From: Mytilus galloprovincialis | Lineage: Eukaryota; Mollusca; Bivalvia; Mytilida; Mytilidae | Assembly (NCBI RefSeq): GCF_965363235.1 | Contig: NC_134843.1 | Span: forward strand, 3,968,001 to 4,032,000 | Reading direction: 5' to 3' | DNA: 64,000 nucleotides | In this document: in pieces, positions 12,857 through 27,100 of the stretch | Position numbering within the stretch: position 1 is the first letter of the stretch | Layout of the letters: the number at the start of each line of letters is the position of its first letter | Notes under the pieces: model-generated | Told to the model about the DNA's origin: nothing | What the model saw: only the letters and a program-made list of their open reading frames with translations | Database searches by the model: none | Translations under genes and position numbers: made by a program

Positions 12857-13800
12857 CTTTGCAATATTGAGAAAAATCCTGTTTAATACATATAAAAAAA
12901 ATTCAAAATGCCAGTTAAGATTATTGCATTTATAACCCTGTCACATTATTCCCAATAATAAAAACATTGCAATCATTTCTGAATTTGCAGTACTTGATAA
13001 ATAAATATTTGATATATTTGCAAACTTCTCATGAAACAGGAAGTCAAGAAATAAAATTAGATGGCAGAAATGATATATTTAATACATCTACTTGCTTTAT
13101 ACTAATTTGCTAATTTTCTTTCACCAGTTAGTCATTTTGAAGAAACAAAATATCTAAAGTAATATAATAGAACAACATACTTAGGCCTCAACATTTTTTT
13201 TTAAAGATATCTCAAGCTCTTGTTATAACCAATTTTCTTCAATAATTGCCAATTCTGTCGTCCATACCTTTTATAAATTTCACTGATTAATGCAGACATT
13301 GATTATAGCCACCATTATTGAACATGAATGAATATTTTACAATGAAGACATTGATTCTGTGACGTTTGATGAATGAGATAGATGATTTTTATGTAACCAG
13401 AATCATGATTTGTCTAAAGTGATTTATCTATTGTTTAATTTTTGTACTGTTATATATTTATTGTTATTTAGAAATAAACCAATGTTAATAACAGTGTTTT
13501 ATTCTATCAAGACATTTATTAGTTACTGTTCAAACTGATTTGAAAGTTATTGGTGTCTTCACAACAAGACTTATGTATTTTCTATGGTCAGAATTTATTC
13601 CACTGGCTAATGTTAAGCAAAAGGTATTTTGGAGGATCAAACTCTTATTTCAGTGTCTTTTCTCTCCACCTAAATCTTCTGATAGAGTGGTATATTTAGG
13701 AAATAATACATGGCTTGTATTTATACTGATTTTACCATGCGTTGGCCCTTTATGCTAAATATTTTACCACAAGCAATAGCAAGGGGTAAACTGCTATAAT
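12857..13800. other. Intergenic sequence, no gene seen
   Basis: AT-rich spacer. It contains the diverged 60-bp copy at 12990-13050 and an AATAAA near 13470. No coding or RNA gene can be supported; the open frame at 13540-13758 has no recognisable product. Confidence 0.5.
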
Positions 13801-14155
13801 TATAAAAAAGAAGATGTGGTATGATTGCCAATGACACAACTCTCCATAAGAGACCAAATAACACAGAGATTAACAACAATAGGTCACTGTACGGCCTTCA
13901 GCAATGAGCAAAGCCCATACCGCATAGTCAGCTATAAAAGACCCCAATATGACAATGTAAAACAATTCAAAGGAGAAAACTAATGGCCTAATTTATGTAC
14001 ATAAAACAAAAAACAAATATGTAGCACATAAACAAACTACAACCACTGAATTACAGGCTCCTGACTTGGGACAGTCACATACATACAGAATGTGGCAGGG
14101 TTAAACATGTTAGCGGGATCCCAACCCTCCCCTAACCTGGGATAAGTCTGTCAAT
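13801..14155 (+). repeat. Family A dispersed repeat (SINE-like)
   Basis: Starts near AAGAAGATGTGGTATGATTG and runs through GGTCACTGTACGGCC and GGCTCCTGACTTGGGACAG to CCCAACCCTCCCC. Copies or parts recur at 15557-15752 (-), 16595-16722 (-), 34690-35000 (+), 39168-39480 (+), 51180-51470 (-), 52000-52420 (-) and 56235-56450 (+). No open frame is shared between copies. I could not identify a tRNA-like head, so SINE is only a suggestion. Confidence 0.7.
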
Positions 14156-14345
14156 ATAAGGAGATGTGTTATGGTTACCAATTCAAATGATGTTGACACA
14201 GCAATTATAGGTCACTGTACAGCCTTCAACAAAGAGAGAAATAACCATTACGTAGTAAGCTCCTTTTATGGGGTGCACTTTGAGGAGAGATATTGGTCTA
14301 TGACATTATTCACTATTTGTAGCAGTTACTGGTCTACAATATATA

Positions 14346-16125
14346 TGTAGGACTCAAATCTATGGTGGGTTCCAAATCTATGGCAGATTCCTAATCTATG
14401 GTAAATGTGACGTCATGCCATCCCAAATCTATGGCAGATTTTTACAATTCTAATCTATGGCAAGTTTTGTAATTTCTTAATCTATGGTGGATTTTTGTTG
14501 TTTCCAAATCTATGGTAGTTTGTGCAAATGTAGAACAAGGCATCACCAACTTGTCTTAAATAAGTTGACATGTATGACAACAGGAGCATGTCTAAATCAT
14601 TTGTGAAATAAAAATTCCATAATGGTCAACCAAATCGTGATGTCAAACATAAAAAAGTGTAAAAGTGAAATACCATAATACGGAAATAAGGAAATGATCT
14701 TTCATGGAAAAATGAGCATTTCTTAATCTGTGCATTGTACCAGTTTAATCCATTTATTAAAACACTAGAAAAAAGTCCATTAACAAACAAGAAAGCAGTT
14801 TTTATAAAATAAAGAATTAAACAGTTCGACTTTTCACATACTATTTATTTTATCGTTAATCAATCTTTTTTAACTGGTGACGATTTGAGTCAACTTGGTG
14901 GTATCCTGTAATTTCTCACTTTAAATACTTTGCTAGACGTAGATGCTAAAATATTTACTATAACTCCATTCCTAAAACAGCTGTGCCTTTCCTCGGACGC
15001 GGAATTCGGACGGTATATCAAATAATTATTATCCGTCCTATAGATAAAAGATCACATCTTTCCTTAATTTATTGGCAAATTGTTCTAGGGGGAAATTTTT
15101 ATACACAGGACTACAGGAAAGTTTGATGAAGTCGGCGACGACTTATATATTATCAGTTGTCAACGGATATGAACGTAGATAACGAATTTATCCCCGGTCT
15201 TAGTCCGAATCAGGTGAGTTTTATTGAAATTCGGGTGGAAAGTGTAACGTGAAAACAACGTTTTTTTCATTATCTAAAAAAGTTTCATTCAAATTTGGAA
15301 CTTTTACATATTTTTAACAGGGTGTAGGGTACTACCTTTGGTAGAATCCTACAGTTAGTCAAATATAAAACATTTTTCATACGGAAACAGAGAAACTGGA
15401 TTGAGTCAAATTTGGCGCTCACTGTTGTGAAAGTTACGTCAAAGATGGTGTGACGTCAACGTGGGTCATTTGCAAAGCTAGGTCAGTAGGCCCATTCCTG
15501 GCAGTCAAGTGATGCATTTAATGAAATGAGTATAAATGATCCGCAAAATAGGACAAAATAGTTAATTAGTTTTCTCGTTTGAATTGTTTTACATTGTCTT
15601 ATTGGGGCCTTTTATAGCTGACTATTCGGTATGGGCTTTGCTCATTGTTGAAGGCCGTACGGTGACATATAGTTGTTAATGTCTGTGTCATTTTGGTCTT
15701 TTGTGGATAGCTGTCTCATTGGCAATCATACCACATCTTCTTTTTTATATAATGAATTAAATATTTAAATACAAACATCATGGATAATTTACAAAATTCA
15801 ATATTTCACAAGGAGCAATCATGGAACTAAGGAAAACTTGTGTGAAGTTCCCCGGGATAAGGGTTAGTAACGTCCGGGGATATGGGTTAGCAACACCCAG
15901 GGGCTATGGGTTTTGTAACGACATGCGTTAACCAATCAAAATCCTAGATATATACTAAGCCGGGGATAAGGTGTTATTATATTGTGACGTTATATTTTAC
16001 TCTTTTTCCCCGGAAAATTACTTAATTCATAAATCTGCCATAGATTTGACGGTTGTAACGGCATATTTGCCATAGATTAGGAATCTGCCATAGATTTGGA
16101 ACCCGCCATAGATTTGAGTCCTACA
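14346..16125. mobile_element. Non-autonomous TIR element, Ginger-like ends
   Basis: The left end TGTAGGACTCAAATCTATGG is matched in reverse by the right end, where CCATAGATTTGAGTCCTACA closes at 16125. Both TIRs carry several copies of AATCTATGG spaced by about 20-25 bp. TATA flanks both sides (14342-14345 and 16126-16129), although the site is a TA run. The TGTNR end and 4-bp duplication are those reported for Ginger elements. No transposase is seen inside, and a reversed family A repeat is nested at 15557-15752. Confidence 0.75.
15557..15752 (-). repeat. Family A repeat nested in TIR element
   Basis: Reverse copy of the sequence at 13801-13990, ending with ATACCACATCTTCTT. Its place inside the TIR element shows that it inserted after that element. 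Confidence 0.7.
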
Positions 16126-17102
16126 TATATATTGATTGATAGGTGTTTACACCACCTCCAACACTATTGTGCTACTTTGTGTAGGAAGCAGGATAGAACC
16201 ACTGACCTAGGAAAACTAACAATCCCAGTCAATTAAGATTAGGAGTCCAGGGCACCTGGAGTCGATTTCACAAGAAAACTTGCGACTAAGATTTGTCTTA
16301 AGGCATGAACAAATAAGTATACTTACGATCAATCTTAGTTGAAAGTTTTTTTTTGTGAAATCTATTCCAGTATCCTAAGTGTTGTCAGTCTAGCGATACA
16401 GTATACGTACATCATTGATCAATCCTAACCAGTTCCTTTCACCTGCAACCTCAGAAGGTATGATATGACTTTTGTTATTTTTTTGGCCCTTTGAAACTTT
16501 ATTGAAAATCCTTCATACATTTACAAGACATATATTTAATAATACACAATTAGGACAAGAGGGTGTCAACATGACAGGGAAAAGACAGGTTTTGTTACAT
16601 TTAGTCATCAAGCCAAGGCTCTGTGTTGAAGACCGTACTTTGACCAATAATGATTTACTTTTATAATTTGTGACTTTGATGTATAATTGTTTTATGCCCC
16701 CATACCACATCTTCTTATATCTACTCACAGAAGAATGAAAGTATATTTAATTATAATTAAAAATTTTAAAAAGTCAATGATTTGAATAAAGAATGGCATA
16801 ATTTCACCTGGGACAGAATCCAGAAATTTTACATTCTAATACATCTTGCTGTACTTAAATTCAATAAAAGGTATGTTAAATTTTTCAGCACAAGCCAGGC
16901 TAAGGTATTGTTTTTGACATGAAATGTCTTTTTCAGCACAAGCCAGGCTAAGGTATTGTTTCTGATTTGAAATGTCAGTTACATTATTTAAACTAAGAGA
17001 AAATGGCAATTAATGCTTTATTGAAATTGCAGAATTCAATATACAAATCAATTGGGCCAAGAAAATGTGAATTTATTCCTGAACAGATAAGATGAACAAA
17101 AA
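16126..17102. other. Intergenic sequence with small repeats
   Basis: Holds a reversed family A fragment at about 16595-16722 (ending CCATACCACATCTTCTT) and a 48-bp tandem duplication at 16881-16976 starting TTTTTCAGCACAAGCCAGGC. No gene is seen. Confidence 0.5.
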
Positions 17103-18808
17103 CAAGAGGCTCTCAAGAGCCTGAATCGCTCACCTTAAATTTTTTGCTTAAATCTTCCATCAATGATTATTTTGCGTTTTCAATTTATATAAATGGTTCT
17201 TCAATTCTGTCGTATCTTCTTCAAAAGCAAAAACAAGAGTGGACACACTGAAATGTCTCGTTTGTCTCGTGTTCATAATATAATTTATGATGAAAGTATA
17301 AAAAAAACATTGTATACCCCAAGCATTACATTATTGCTGTTTACAGTTTATCTACATCTATAATAATATTCAAGATAATAACCAAAAACAGCAAAATTTC
17401 CTTAAAATTACCAATTCAGGGGCGGCAACCCAACAACGGGTTGTCCAATTCATCTGAAAATTTCAGGGCAGATAGATCTTGACCTGAAAAACAAGTTTAC
17501 CCCATGTCAGATTTGCTCTAAATGCTTTGGTTTTTGAGTTATAAGCTAAAAACTGCATTTTACCCCTATGTTCTATTTTTAGCCATGGCGGCCATCTTGG
17601 TTGGTTAGCCGGGTCACCAGACACAATTTTTAAACTAGATACCCTAATAATGATTTTGGCCATGTTTGGTTAAATTTGGCCCAGTAGTTTCAGAGGAGAA
17701 GATTTTTGTAAAAGATAACTAAGATTTACGGACAATGGTTAAAAATTGACTATAAAGGGCCATAACTCCTAAAGGGGTCAACTGACCATTTCGGTCATGT
17801 TGACTTATTTGTAAATCTTACTTTGCTGAACATTTTTGCTGTTTACAGTTTATCTCTATCTATAATAATATTCATGATAATAACCAAAAACAGCAAAATT
17901 ACCTTAAAATAACCAATTCAGAGGCAGCAACCTAACAATCGGTTGTCTGATTCATCTGAAAATTTCAGGGCAGATAGATCTTGACCTGATAAACCATTTA
18001 ACCTCTGTCAGATTTGCTCTAAATGCTTTGGTTTTTGAGTTATAAGCCAAAAACTCATTTTACCCCTATGTTCTATTTTTAGCCATGGTGGCCATCTTGG
18101 TTGGTTGGCCGGGTCACCAGACACAATTTTTAAACTAGTTACCCCAATGATGATTGTTGCCAAGTTTGGTTCAATTTGGCCAAGTAGTTTCAGAGGAGAA
18201 GATTTTTGTAAAAGATAACTAAGATTTACAGAAAATGGTTAAAAATTGACTATAAAGGGCCATAACTCCTAAAGGGGTCAACTGACCATTTCGGTCATGT
18301 TGACTTATTTGTAAATCTTACTTTGCTGAACATTTTTGCTGTTTACAGTTTATCTCTATCTATAATAATATTCATGATAATAACCAAAAACAGCAAAATT
18401 TCCTTAAAATTACCAATTCAGGGGCACCAACCTAACAACGGGTTGTCCGATTCATCTGAAAATTTCAGGGCAGATAGATCTTGACCTGATAAACAATTTC
18501 ACCCCCATGTCAGATTTGCTCTAAATGCTTTGGTTTTTGAGTTATAAGCTAAAAACTGCATTTTACTCCTATGTTCTATTTTTAGCCATGGCGGCCATGT
18601 TTTTTGATGAAATGGGAATTAAAACATGAACTTTATTCTAGATACCCTAGGAATCAATCAGATGAAGTTTGGTTTGAATTGGTTCAGTAGTTTCAGAGGA
18701 GAAGATCTTTGAAATAGTTTACGACGGACGGACGACGATGACGGACGGACGACGACGGACGCCAAGTGATGGCAAAAGCTCACATTTCCTTTTGGAAAGG
18801 TCAGCTAA
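17103..18808. repeat. Family C dispersed repeat with 500-bp tandem core
   Basis: Opens with AACAAGAGGCTCTCAAGAGC and closes with a GACGGACG-rich tract, then AAAAGCTCAC and TCAGCTAA. Between them a unit of about 500 bp repeats: GCTGTTTACAG recurs at 17336, 17838 and 18338. A short reversed family E terminus (AACAAGAGTGGACACACTG) is nested near 17230. The open frames inside are shadows of this repeat. Confidence 0.8.
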
Positions 18809-21173
18809 CAAGTGAATAAGGTGCTCAGAGAGGGTTAACATGTACTGATTTGATACTGAATAATATATGGAAACTAATAACAAGCAAATAAAATCTAAAA
18901 TATGAAATAATTTTATTGACAAGTTATTTCATTACATAGTAATTTTAAAGTTCAATATATTATTTTATTTCACTTAGTGAATAAAAAGTAAAAATCCCTT
19001 ATAGTAAAACAACAATTATTACACAAAGACAGAAGCTTGGATGAATATCCAGATGTGTTTCTCATTCTTCTTAGATATTTTTAGCACTTTCTTAACTCAT
19101 AAGATATAAAAATTTGTCATTTCTCATCTGAGATCATTTAACTGATTTAAAAATAAAATTAAAAAATTAATTGCTCATCAAATTTATGTTCCATCTTTGT
19201 TTCTTTCATAAACTATGCTTGATGAATCTTGCCTACTGTTGAATACACCTGTAATTGTTAACATCTTCTTCCTTTGATACATAAAACTACAGGGAGATAA
19301 CTCTGTAAAATTCAGCTTGACATTTTGATTAAGTTCTATTGTTAAGTAAGTCTTAAGCTTCTCAGTGATCAAAATAAGTGTTTGTCAAACTCTTGTTCAT
19401 CCAATGAAATTTGTTCAATAAAGTGTGTGGTACATGTTTATTGCAATTTTCATTTTTCTGTGAAAATTAAACTAGCCAATTAATTTTATACGAGGTGTTT
19501 GGTATTATCTTAATGAATACATTACAATTGTTTATAAATTGGAAATAAAACACATCATCTTCTAAATATTATATTACTGTAATAAAGTTGTGTATTTTAT
19601 TACCAAACTTAATATTATTTTTTCTTTAAGGAAGCTGGCTTGTCATGCTTTGGATTTTTTGTCAGATTTTCGGAATCCTCTGGTTTTATCCATTTGAATG
19701 CCTTGAAAAAATTTGCCCAGTGACCCCCATTTTTCTTTATGAAAATCTTTTACATGCATAATGATAAGCCATCTGTAAAAAATTTTAATTACTTTTTAAA
19801 AGGTTTTGAGAACTTCAACTTGTCAATGATAAAGCTATGAAAAGTCAAGAGAGAATATGTTCCCGCCAAAATTTCAATGGCTCATATCTCAAAAACAAGC
19901 ACGGTGACCTACATATTTTTTTTGCTCTTTGGATTCCTTAATCAATTCCCTATCAATATAAACTAGTGTTTTGAAAAGTTAATAACTTTGAAACTGAGAA
20001 GCGAACTCCCTTAAAAGATATCACTTTTTGGCTAAAATTCAAATATATATACTTAAATCTGACATTGACAAAACCTTAATGTATAAAAGCATTTCTGATG
20101 AACATTTTCTTTTTTCAAAGTCATGACTTTTAAGATGTATAAACCTACAATGTATATATGTAATCACTATTACCAACATATGTCTGAGTTAAAACTTTGG
20201 CATATAAAATATAAACTTGATACATCTTGTAATCTAAACAGCTCTATTTGATAAATGAATGTCTGAGCAAGTAAATTAGTCAAGTTTGCAAGACGAAGTG
20301 CAGATAATATTTGGATTGGAACATGTTTCGATATTTTTGTACCAATTGCCTTACTGACTACAGAGATCAGATTTCTACTTTCTAAAACACATCTTCATAT
20401 TTTGAAGTTTATATTGCACAATACTGAACACAAAAATTTCTTGCTTTTATATCCATACAGAAGTATATATATTGTTCACACTCCTCTAAAAATTTCAATT
20501 GTTTTTATTTTTATTTTATCAATTGCATTGCATTGGTATAATTAAGTGCCAATCTGCCTAACAATCAGGCAGTGATGAAAACATGACTAACAAAAACCAT
20601 CTCAAGTTTACATTAATGTATGTTTAAAACATTTGTTTCCTATTCCTGTTCTGGTATTACAAGATATAACTTGGATGAAATGCACTAGAAATTTACAATT
20701 AATGGGGAGCTAACTCCTTACTATCATTCTAACCAACAGTTATCTAGAGATTTCTCAAAATACTAGACAGTCAGAACAGTTCTGCCAACTTTTCATGAAG
20801 GAAATGTGTGACATTTGGCCAAAATAGAAAAGATCAAAGAGAAAATACAATAGATCAATGGAAAATGCCACAAAAAAATCATGAACATGCATAAGACTTG
20901 ACAATTTAGCGTGAGACTTGGCAGCCCTGTCAGAAACGGAGATGTTTTGATGTTTGTCTGATTCTCACAAAGATTGACACTTAAGATCTCGTTATATATT
21001 AATTATCAGTACTATTTTTAACAAAGACATTAGGATATCGATAACTTTTCCTTATTCATATGGTATTTATACAGATGATAAGTAACAGATTTGGTATTTA
21101 AGCTTGTTCTTAAAACATCTGTTGTTCAATTATGAGGTAATTTCTGTGTATCCAGTCTTATTATTCCATATCA
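18809..21173. other. Sequence downstream of SLC7A6OS, including its 3' UTR
   Basis: AT-rich sequence with no supported gene. On the minus strand AATAAA signals lie near 20504-20509 and could end the SLC7A6OS transcript. The tract at about 19630-20040 (phrases such as CTCATATCTCAAAAACAAGC) reads like another dispersed mussel repeat but has no second copy here. Confidence 0.45.
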
Positions 21174-24100
21174 TCATTCCATTTGGTCCATCTCTTGCTT
21201 TATCATGCGGTGATATCTGTCATAAGATGACCCAGTTTCGTCATCACTAACCTCTACAGCTTCTGAAATAGTAATATACCTAAGTAAAATAACGGAACAT
21301 ACAGTTATCTCTGCTAGACTGCAAGGTGAACCTTTTCAGATACCAGACTATTGTAAATAAGCATGGATGTTGCACAGCCTTATAAAAAAGTCAAATATAT
21401 GATAATAGTGTGACAGAGATAGAAAAACAAAACCAAACCACTGCTTTAGATATACTGACCAAAGAACATGCAGGAAAAAATAAAACATATAGCATGCAAA
21501 TGAGGCAAACCCAAAACATATCATCTGGAAAGTATTTGGTTTTTTTTTATAAATGGACACAGAAAGAGCTGTATTATATTAAACTGTTAGCTTCAAATCT
21601 ATGAAAGATAAATATTTTTCCAATCTATGAAAGCTAAATATTTTTCAGTGTTCTCCCCAGGGCCTTTTAGCATCATGGTAATGTGATGCTATAATCTTAA
21701 ATGTGATGCTATCTGAAGTGGTTTTCTTATAGATTATGTTATGGATGTGAAGCTATAATTTTTAGAAACAAGATGGTATTTCAATTTCCACTGTTTACCA
21801 GGATGCTAAATGAAATACCTGGGGAGAACACTGATTTAATATCAAATAACTAATAAAGCTTTTATTAAATTTAAATAACTACAATTGGTCTGTAAAAAAA
21901 AGTCATTCTTTAGTTTACACTTGATAGAATACGCTGCTGGAACTACTTTCGCAAATATATAAAGAATGTAACTGTGATAAATTCATGTGCAGTACACATT
22001 AATTGAATGCTAGCAAGGGCTCCCTGAAGAAGTTAAATATACCTTTGTTCTTTTATTCAGTTTATGAGTGCATACACCCAGTTTACACATCAATAACATA
22101 TATGTCATGACACAAATCTTTCAGAAATGAGAGACAGAATACTAGTTTGAGATGACCAAAATACAACATAACAATGATCATAACAACAAATTAACAAACA
22201 ACACTGAAAGCTTGGACATTTTAACTCCCACTTAGAAACCTAGTTCTCTGGATGGGTTATCAATATAATTCATTTATTCAAAAAATATAGTTAAGATTGA
22301 GAATAGAAATGGGAAATATGTCAAAGAGACAACAACCTGACCAAAGAGTAAAGAACAGCTGAAGGCCACCAATGGACTATGTTGCTTGAACTACTTTTGT
22401 AAACACTGTCTATTAACTATATAGTTACCTATATTACATCTAGATGACATCCAACCTGCTAAATCATGGTCCTGATGTTCAAATGCTACAGTGTCTCTGT
22501 CCTCTACAAGTAGATATACATGTACATGTGAGGTCATTTGTGATAATATAAATCATCTCAAGTTCAACTGAAATATATATGCAACAGATAAATATTAATG
22601 AAAATGGTCAAACAGAAAAGAACTTCCCATTCAATGAAGCACATGTAGGATATACAATCTGTGTTTAAACTAAATGTCTTTTCAATCTTATCTGAATCAT
22701 AACTCTTTTTTAAACTATTTTTTGGATATCATTGGTTAACTGTCGTTGTTAAATCGCTACAAATTTAGTGCTATTTCAACATTTGAAGTTTCGTTACATG
22801 TATATAAATTCAGCTACATTGTACAATATTTTTTTTTATTCCTTTTATATTTTAATGTTGTATCATATAAATCTTGATATAATAAATTCTTATTCTTTTA
22901 TTATTTGAAGTTGTGCTGTGGAAATTTACCTACTATGCATGTTCTTATTGTTTTATTTGTTTGTAAAAATGTAACCTACCATCCCCATAATGTAACCTAC
23001 CATCTCCGTAATGATACTCTGCATCTTCATTTTCATAAAAATGAGGATCTTCATCTGGATAATCATTCCTCCAATTATCTTCATCATTACTATCATCCTC
23101 ATCCTCGTATATCTCCTCATTTGTAAAATTTCTGTCATCAGCAAATATCAGTTCATCATCATATAATTGAATTTTTAAGTCACTTTCTAAAGCTTTGAAA
23201 TTAAATTCTTGGTTATTTGTATAATACAAATCATAAACATAATCTTCTTCCTGTTGTGAGACTGTCTGTTTAACGAGAGGTACAGAATTACATGTTATGT
23301 TGTCCGCTGACTGAGATTCCTACAAAATAGTGACTAAGTCAGTAAACAACTTTTGAATTATATTATTGCCTATAAATTATAAATCTATTATTTTTGGTGA
23401 AAGAAAAAGTAGTTAAACAAGTAAGGTCTTAAGAAAAATTAAAAGTTTTTATGACTTTAGATTCTCAGTAGTTGTCAATCATTTCTTAAGCCTGAGACAG
23501 GGTTGGAAATACATTGTGTACTCCCAAAAATGGGTAATATGATTCTTTTTAAGTTTACTATACAAAAACTAGTAAATAGTACACTGTACAGCAGTTTTAG
23601 GGTTTTATTGTAAAATTTATACCTTTTATCCAGAGTTGAGAGTCATTTTTGAAGATAAAAAAAAATTTAAGTTCATCCTTTTCTTCATTTTTTTTTATTG
23701 ATCACATGTCCTAAAGTTAAAACAGCATCAATTAAAATGAATTAAAATCAGCTTTCTTGTTTTTAGTGTAAGGACTTTTTCAGGCCCTCACAAGTCAATG
23801 CTAGCAACAAAATTAATAATCGGGAGGAACTGAAATATTCTAGTTAGGCCGAAATAAGAATGATATTTTTTAAAAGTCTATAAAAAATTTCACTTACTTT
23901 TAATAATGATTCAAAGGTTGGCATCTGTACAGATGATGGTTGATCAATTTCAACATCTAAAAGTTGGTACACTTTTTCATTTGTATTTGCAGCACCCTTC
24001 TCATCATTAACATTTGAATCACTACTGTGTGTCCCATTACAAGTTCTTGTTTTGTTACTATGGTCACAATCATTTGTGTCATTAGCACATGCTCCATTGT

Positions 24101-27100
24101 GTATTTTTGTTTTGGTACCTCCATTTTTATCTTCACTAGCTAGTTCACCATTTGATAATCTATTACTTTTAGCAATTTCACTTTGAGTCAATTTCTTGCT
24201 ATCAGAATTGCATATTTCTTCATCATTTTTATCAAGTCTGTCTAATTCAATATTACGTAAAGATGATATAATTTTTAATCTACTATTTTGAGAAGATTGT
24301 TTTTGTCTTTGGCGATTTTTTGATGTAATGTTGACAGTGTGTTGTTTATATTCTTTTTGAAGTTTCTCTTTTCTTATGGCATCTCTTATTTGTCTGGAAA
24401 CACCTTCAATCTGTAATACAAATACATACATATATATTTCTATAAAAAAAACCATGTACATGTACCAACATAAGAGACCTGAAACGATTATGATAATTAC
24501 ATAGAGAACACATGCTGAAATGTCTTGCCTGCTTAACTGACCATTGATGTTATGTTGATAGTTCTAATATATAAATACCACATCTTCCTATATCTCTTTA
24601 CTACAAGTAGCACATAAACTTAAACATGATTCAAGAAATGAGGTCAAGTTTCAGATAAACAAATCCAGAAATACAGTTATTGTCTGGAACCTAGAACTAG
24701 AGGCTCTAAAGAGCCTGTGTCGCTCACCTTGGTCTATGTGCATATTAAACAAAGGACACAAATGGATTCATGACAAAATTGTATTTTGGTGATGGTGATG
24801 TGTTTGAAGTTCTTACTTTACTGAACATTCTTGCTTCTTACAATTATATATATAATGAACTTTGCCCATTAGTAACAGAGAAAAATATTTGGTAAAAATT
24901 TACATAAATATACCAAATTAATGAAAATTGTTAAAAATTGACTATAAAGGGCAATAACTCCTTAAGGGGTCAATTGACCATTTAGGTCATGTGGACTTAT
25001 TTGTAGATCTTACTTTGATGAACATTATCGCTGTTTACAGTTTATCGCTATCTATAATAGTATTCAAGATAATAACCAAAAACAGCAAAATTTCTTTAAA
25101 AATTACCAATTGGAGGGCAGCAACCCAACAACCCGTTGTCCAATTCATTTGAATATTTCAGGGCAGATATATATTGACTTGATTAACAATTTAACTCCTT
25201 GTCAGATTTCCTCTAAATGATTTGGTTTCAGAGTTATAAGCAAAAAACTACATTTTACCCCTGTTCTATTTTTAACCATGGTGGCCATCTTGGTTGGATG
25301 GCCAGGTCATCGGACACATTTTTCAAACAAGGTACCTCAAAGATGATTGTGGCCAAGTTTGAATTAATTTGGCCCAGTTGTTTCAGAGGAGAAGATTTTT
25401 GTAAAAGATAACTAAGATTTACGAAAAATGGTTAAAAATTGACTATAAAGGGCAATAACTCCTAAAGGGGTCAACTGACCATTTCGGTCATGTTGACTTA
25501 TTTGTAAATCTTACTTTGATGAATATTATTGCTGTTTACAGTTTATCTCTATCTATAATAATATTCAAGATAATAACCAAAAACAGCAAAATTTCCTCAA
25601 AATTACCAATTCAGGGGCAGCAACCCAACAACAGGTTGACCGATTCATCTGAAAATTTCAGGGCAAATAGATCTTGACCTGATAAAACATTTTTACTCCA
25701 TGTCAGATTTCCTCTAAATGTTTTGGTTTTTGAGTTATAAGCCAAAAACTGCATTTTACCCCTATGTTCTATTTTTAGCCGTGGCGGCCATCTTGGTTGG
25801 TTGACCGGGTCACGCCACACATTTTTTAAACTAGGTACCCCAAAGATGATTGTGGCCAACTTTGGATTAATTTGGCCCATTAGTTTCAGAGGAGAAGATT
25901 TTTGTAAAAGATTACTTAAGATTTATGAAAAATGGTTAAAAATTGACTATAAAGGGCAATAACTCCAAAAGGGGTCAACTGACCATTACGGTCAGGTTGA
26001 CTTATTTGTAAATCTAACTTTGCTGAACATTATTGCTGTTTACAGTTTATCTTTATCTATAATAATATTCAAGATAATAACCAAAAACGGCAAAATTTCC
26101 TCAAAATTACAAATTCAGGGGCAGCAACCCAACAACAGGTTGACCGATTCATCTGAAAATTTCAGGGCAGATAGATCTTGACCTGATAAACATTTTTACC
26201 TCACATCAGATTTCCTCTAAATGCTTTGGCTTTTGAGTTATAAGCCAAAAACTGCATTTTACCCCTATGTTCTATTTTTAGCCGTGGCGGCCATCTTGGT
26301 TGGTTGACCGGGTCACGCCACACATTTTTTAAACTAGATACCCCAAAGATGATTGTGGCCAAGTTTGGATTAATTTGGCCCAGTAGTTTCAGAGGAGAAG
26401 ATTTTTGTAAAAGATTACAAAGATTTATGAAAAATGGTTAAAAATTGACTATAAAGGGCAATAACTCCTAAAGGGGTCAACTGACCATTTCGGTCATGCT
26501 GACTTATTTGTAAATCTAACTTTGCCGAACATTATTGCTGTTTACAGTTTATCTCTATCTATAATAATATTCAAGATAATAACCAAAAACAGCAAAATTT
26601 CCTCAAAATTAACAATTCAGGGGCAGCAACCCAACAACGGGTTGACCGATTCATCTGAAAATTTCAGGGCAGATAGATCTTGACCTGATAAACATATTTA
26701 CCTCCTGTCAGATTTCCTCTAAATGCTTTGGTTTTTGAGTTATAAGCCAAAAACTGCATTTTACCCCTATGTTCTATTTTTAGCCGTGGCGGCCATCTTA
26801 GTTGGTTGACCGGGTCACGCCACACATTTTTTAAACTAGATACCCCAATGATGATTGTGGCCAAGTTTGGTTCAATTTGGCCCAGTAGTTTCAGAGGAGA
26901 AGATTTTTGTAAAAGTTAACGACGACGGACGACGGACGACGACGGACGACAGACGACGACGGACGCCGGACGCAAAGTGATGGGAAAAGCTCACTTGGCC
27001 CTTCGGGCCAGGTGAGCTAAAAATGCTTCTTTTTGGCCCCTTAATTCTTAAACTGTTTGCCCCATAAAATCTTTAAAGGGGAGGGATTTCAACTTTATTT

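Noticed and set aside
22905..23126. Plus-strand His-rich frame
   Set aside because: Antisense of the acidic Iwr1 exon of SLC7A6OS.
17463..26864. Repeated minus-strand frames with similar proteins in family C repeats
   Set aside because: They are the antisense of a non-coding repeated unit, are found at the same place in each unit, and have no domain.
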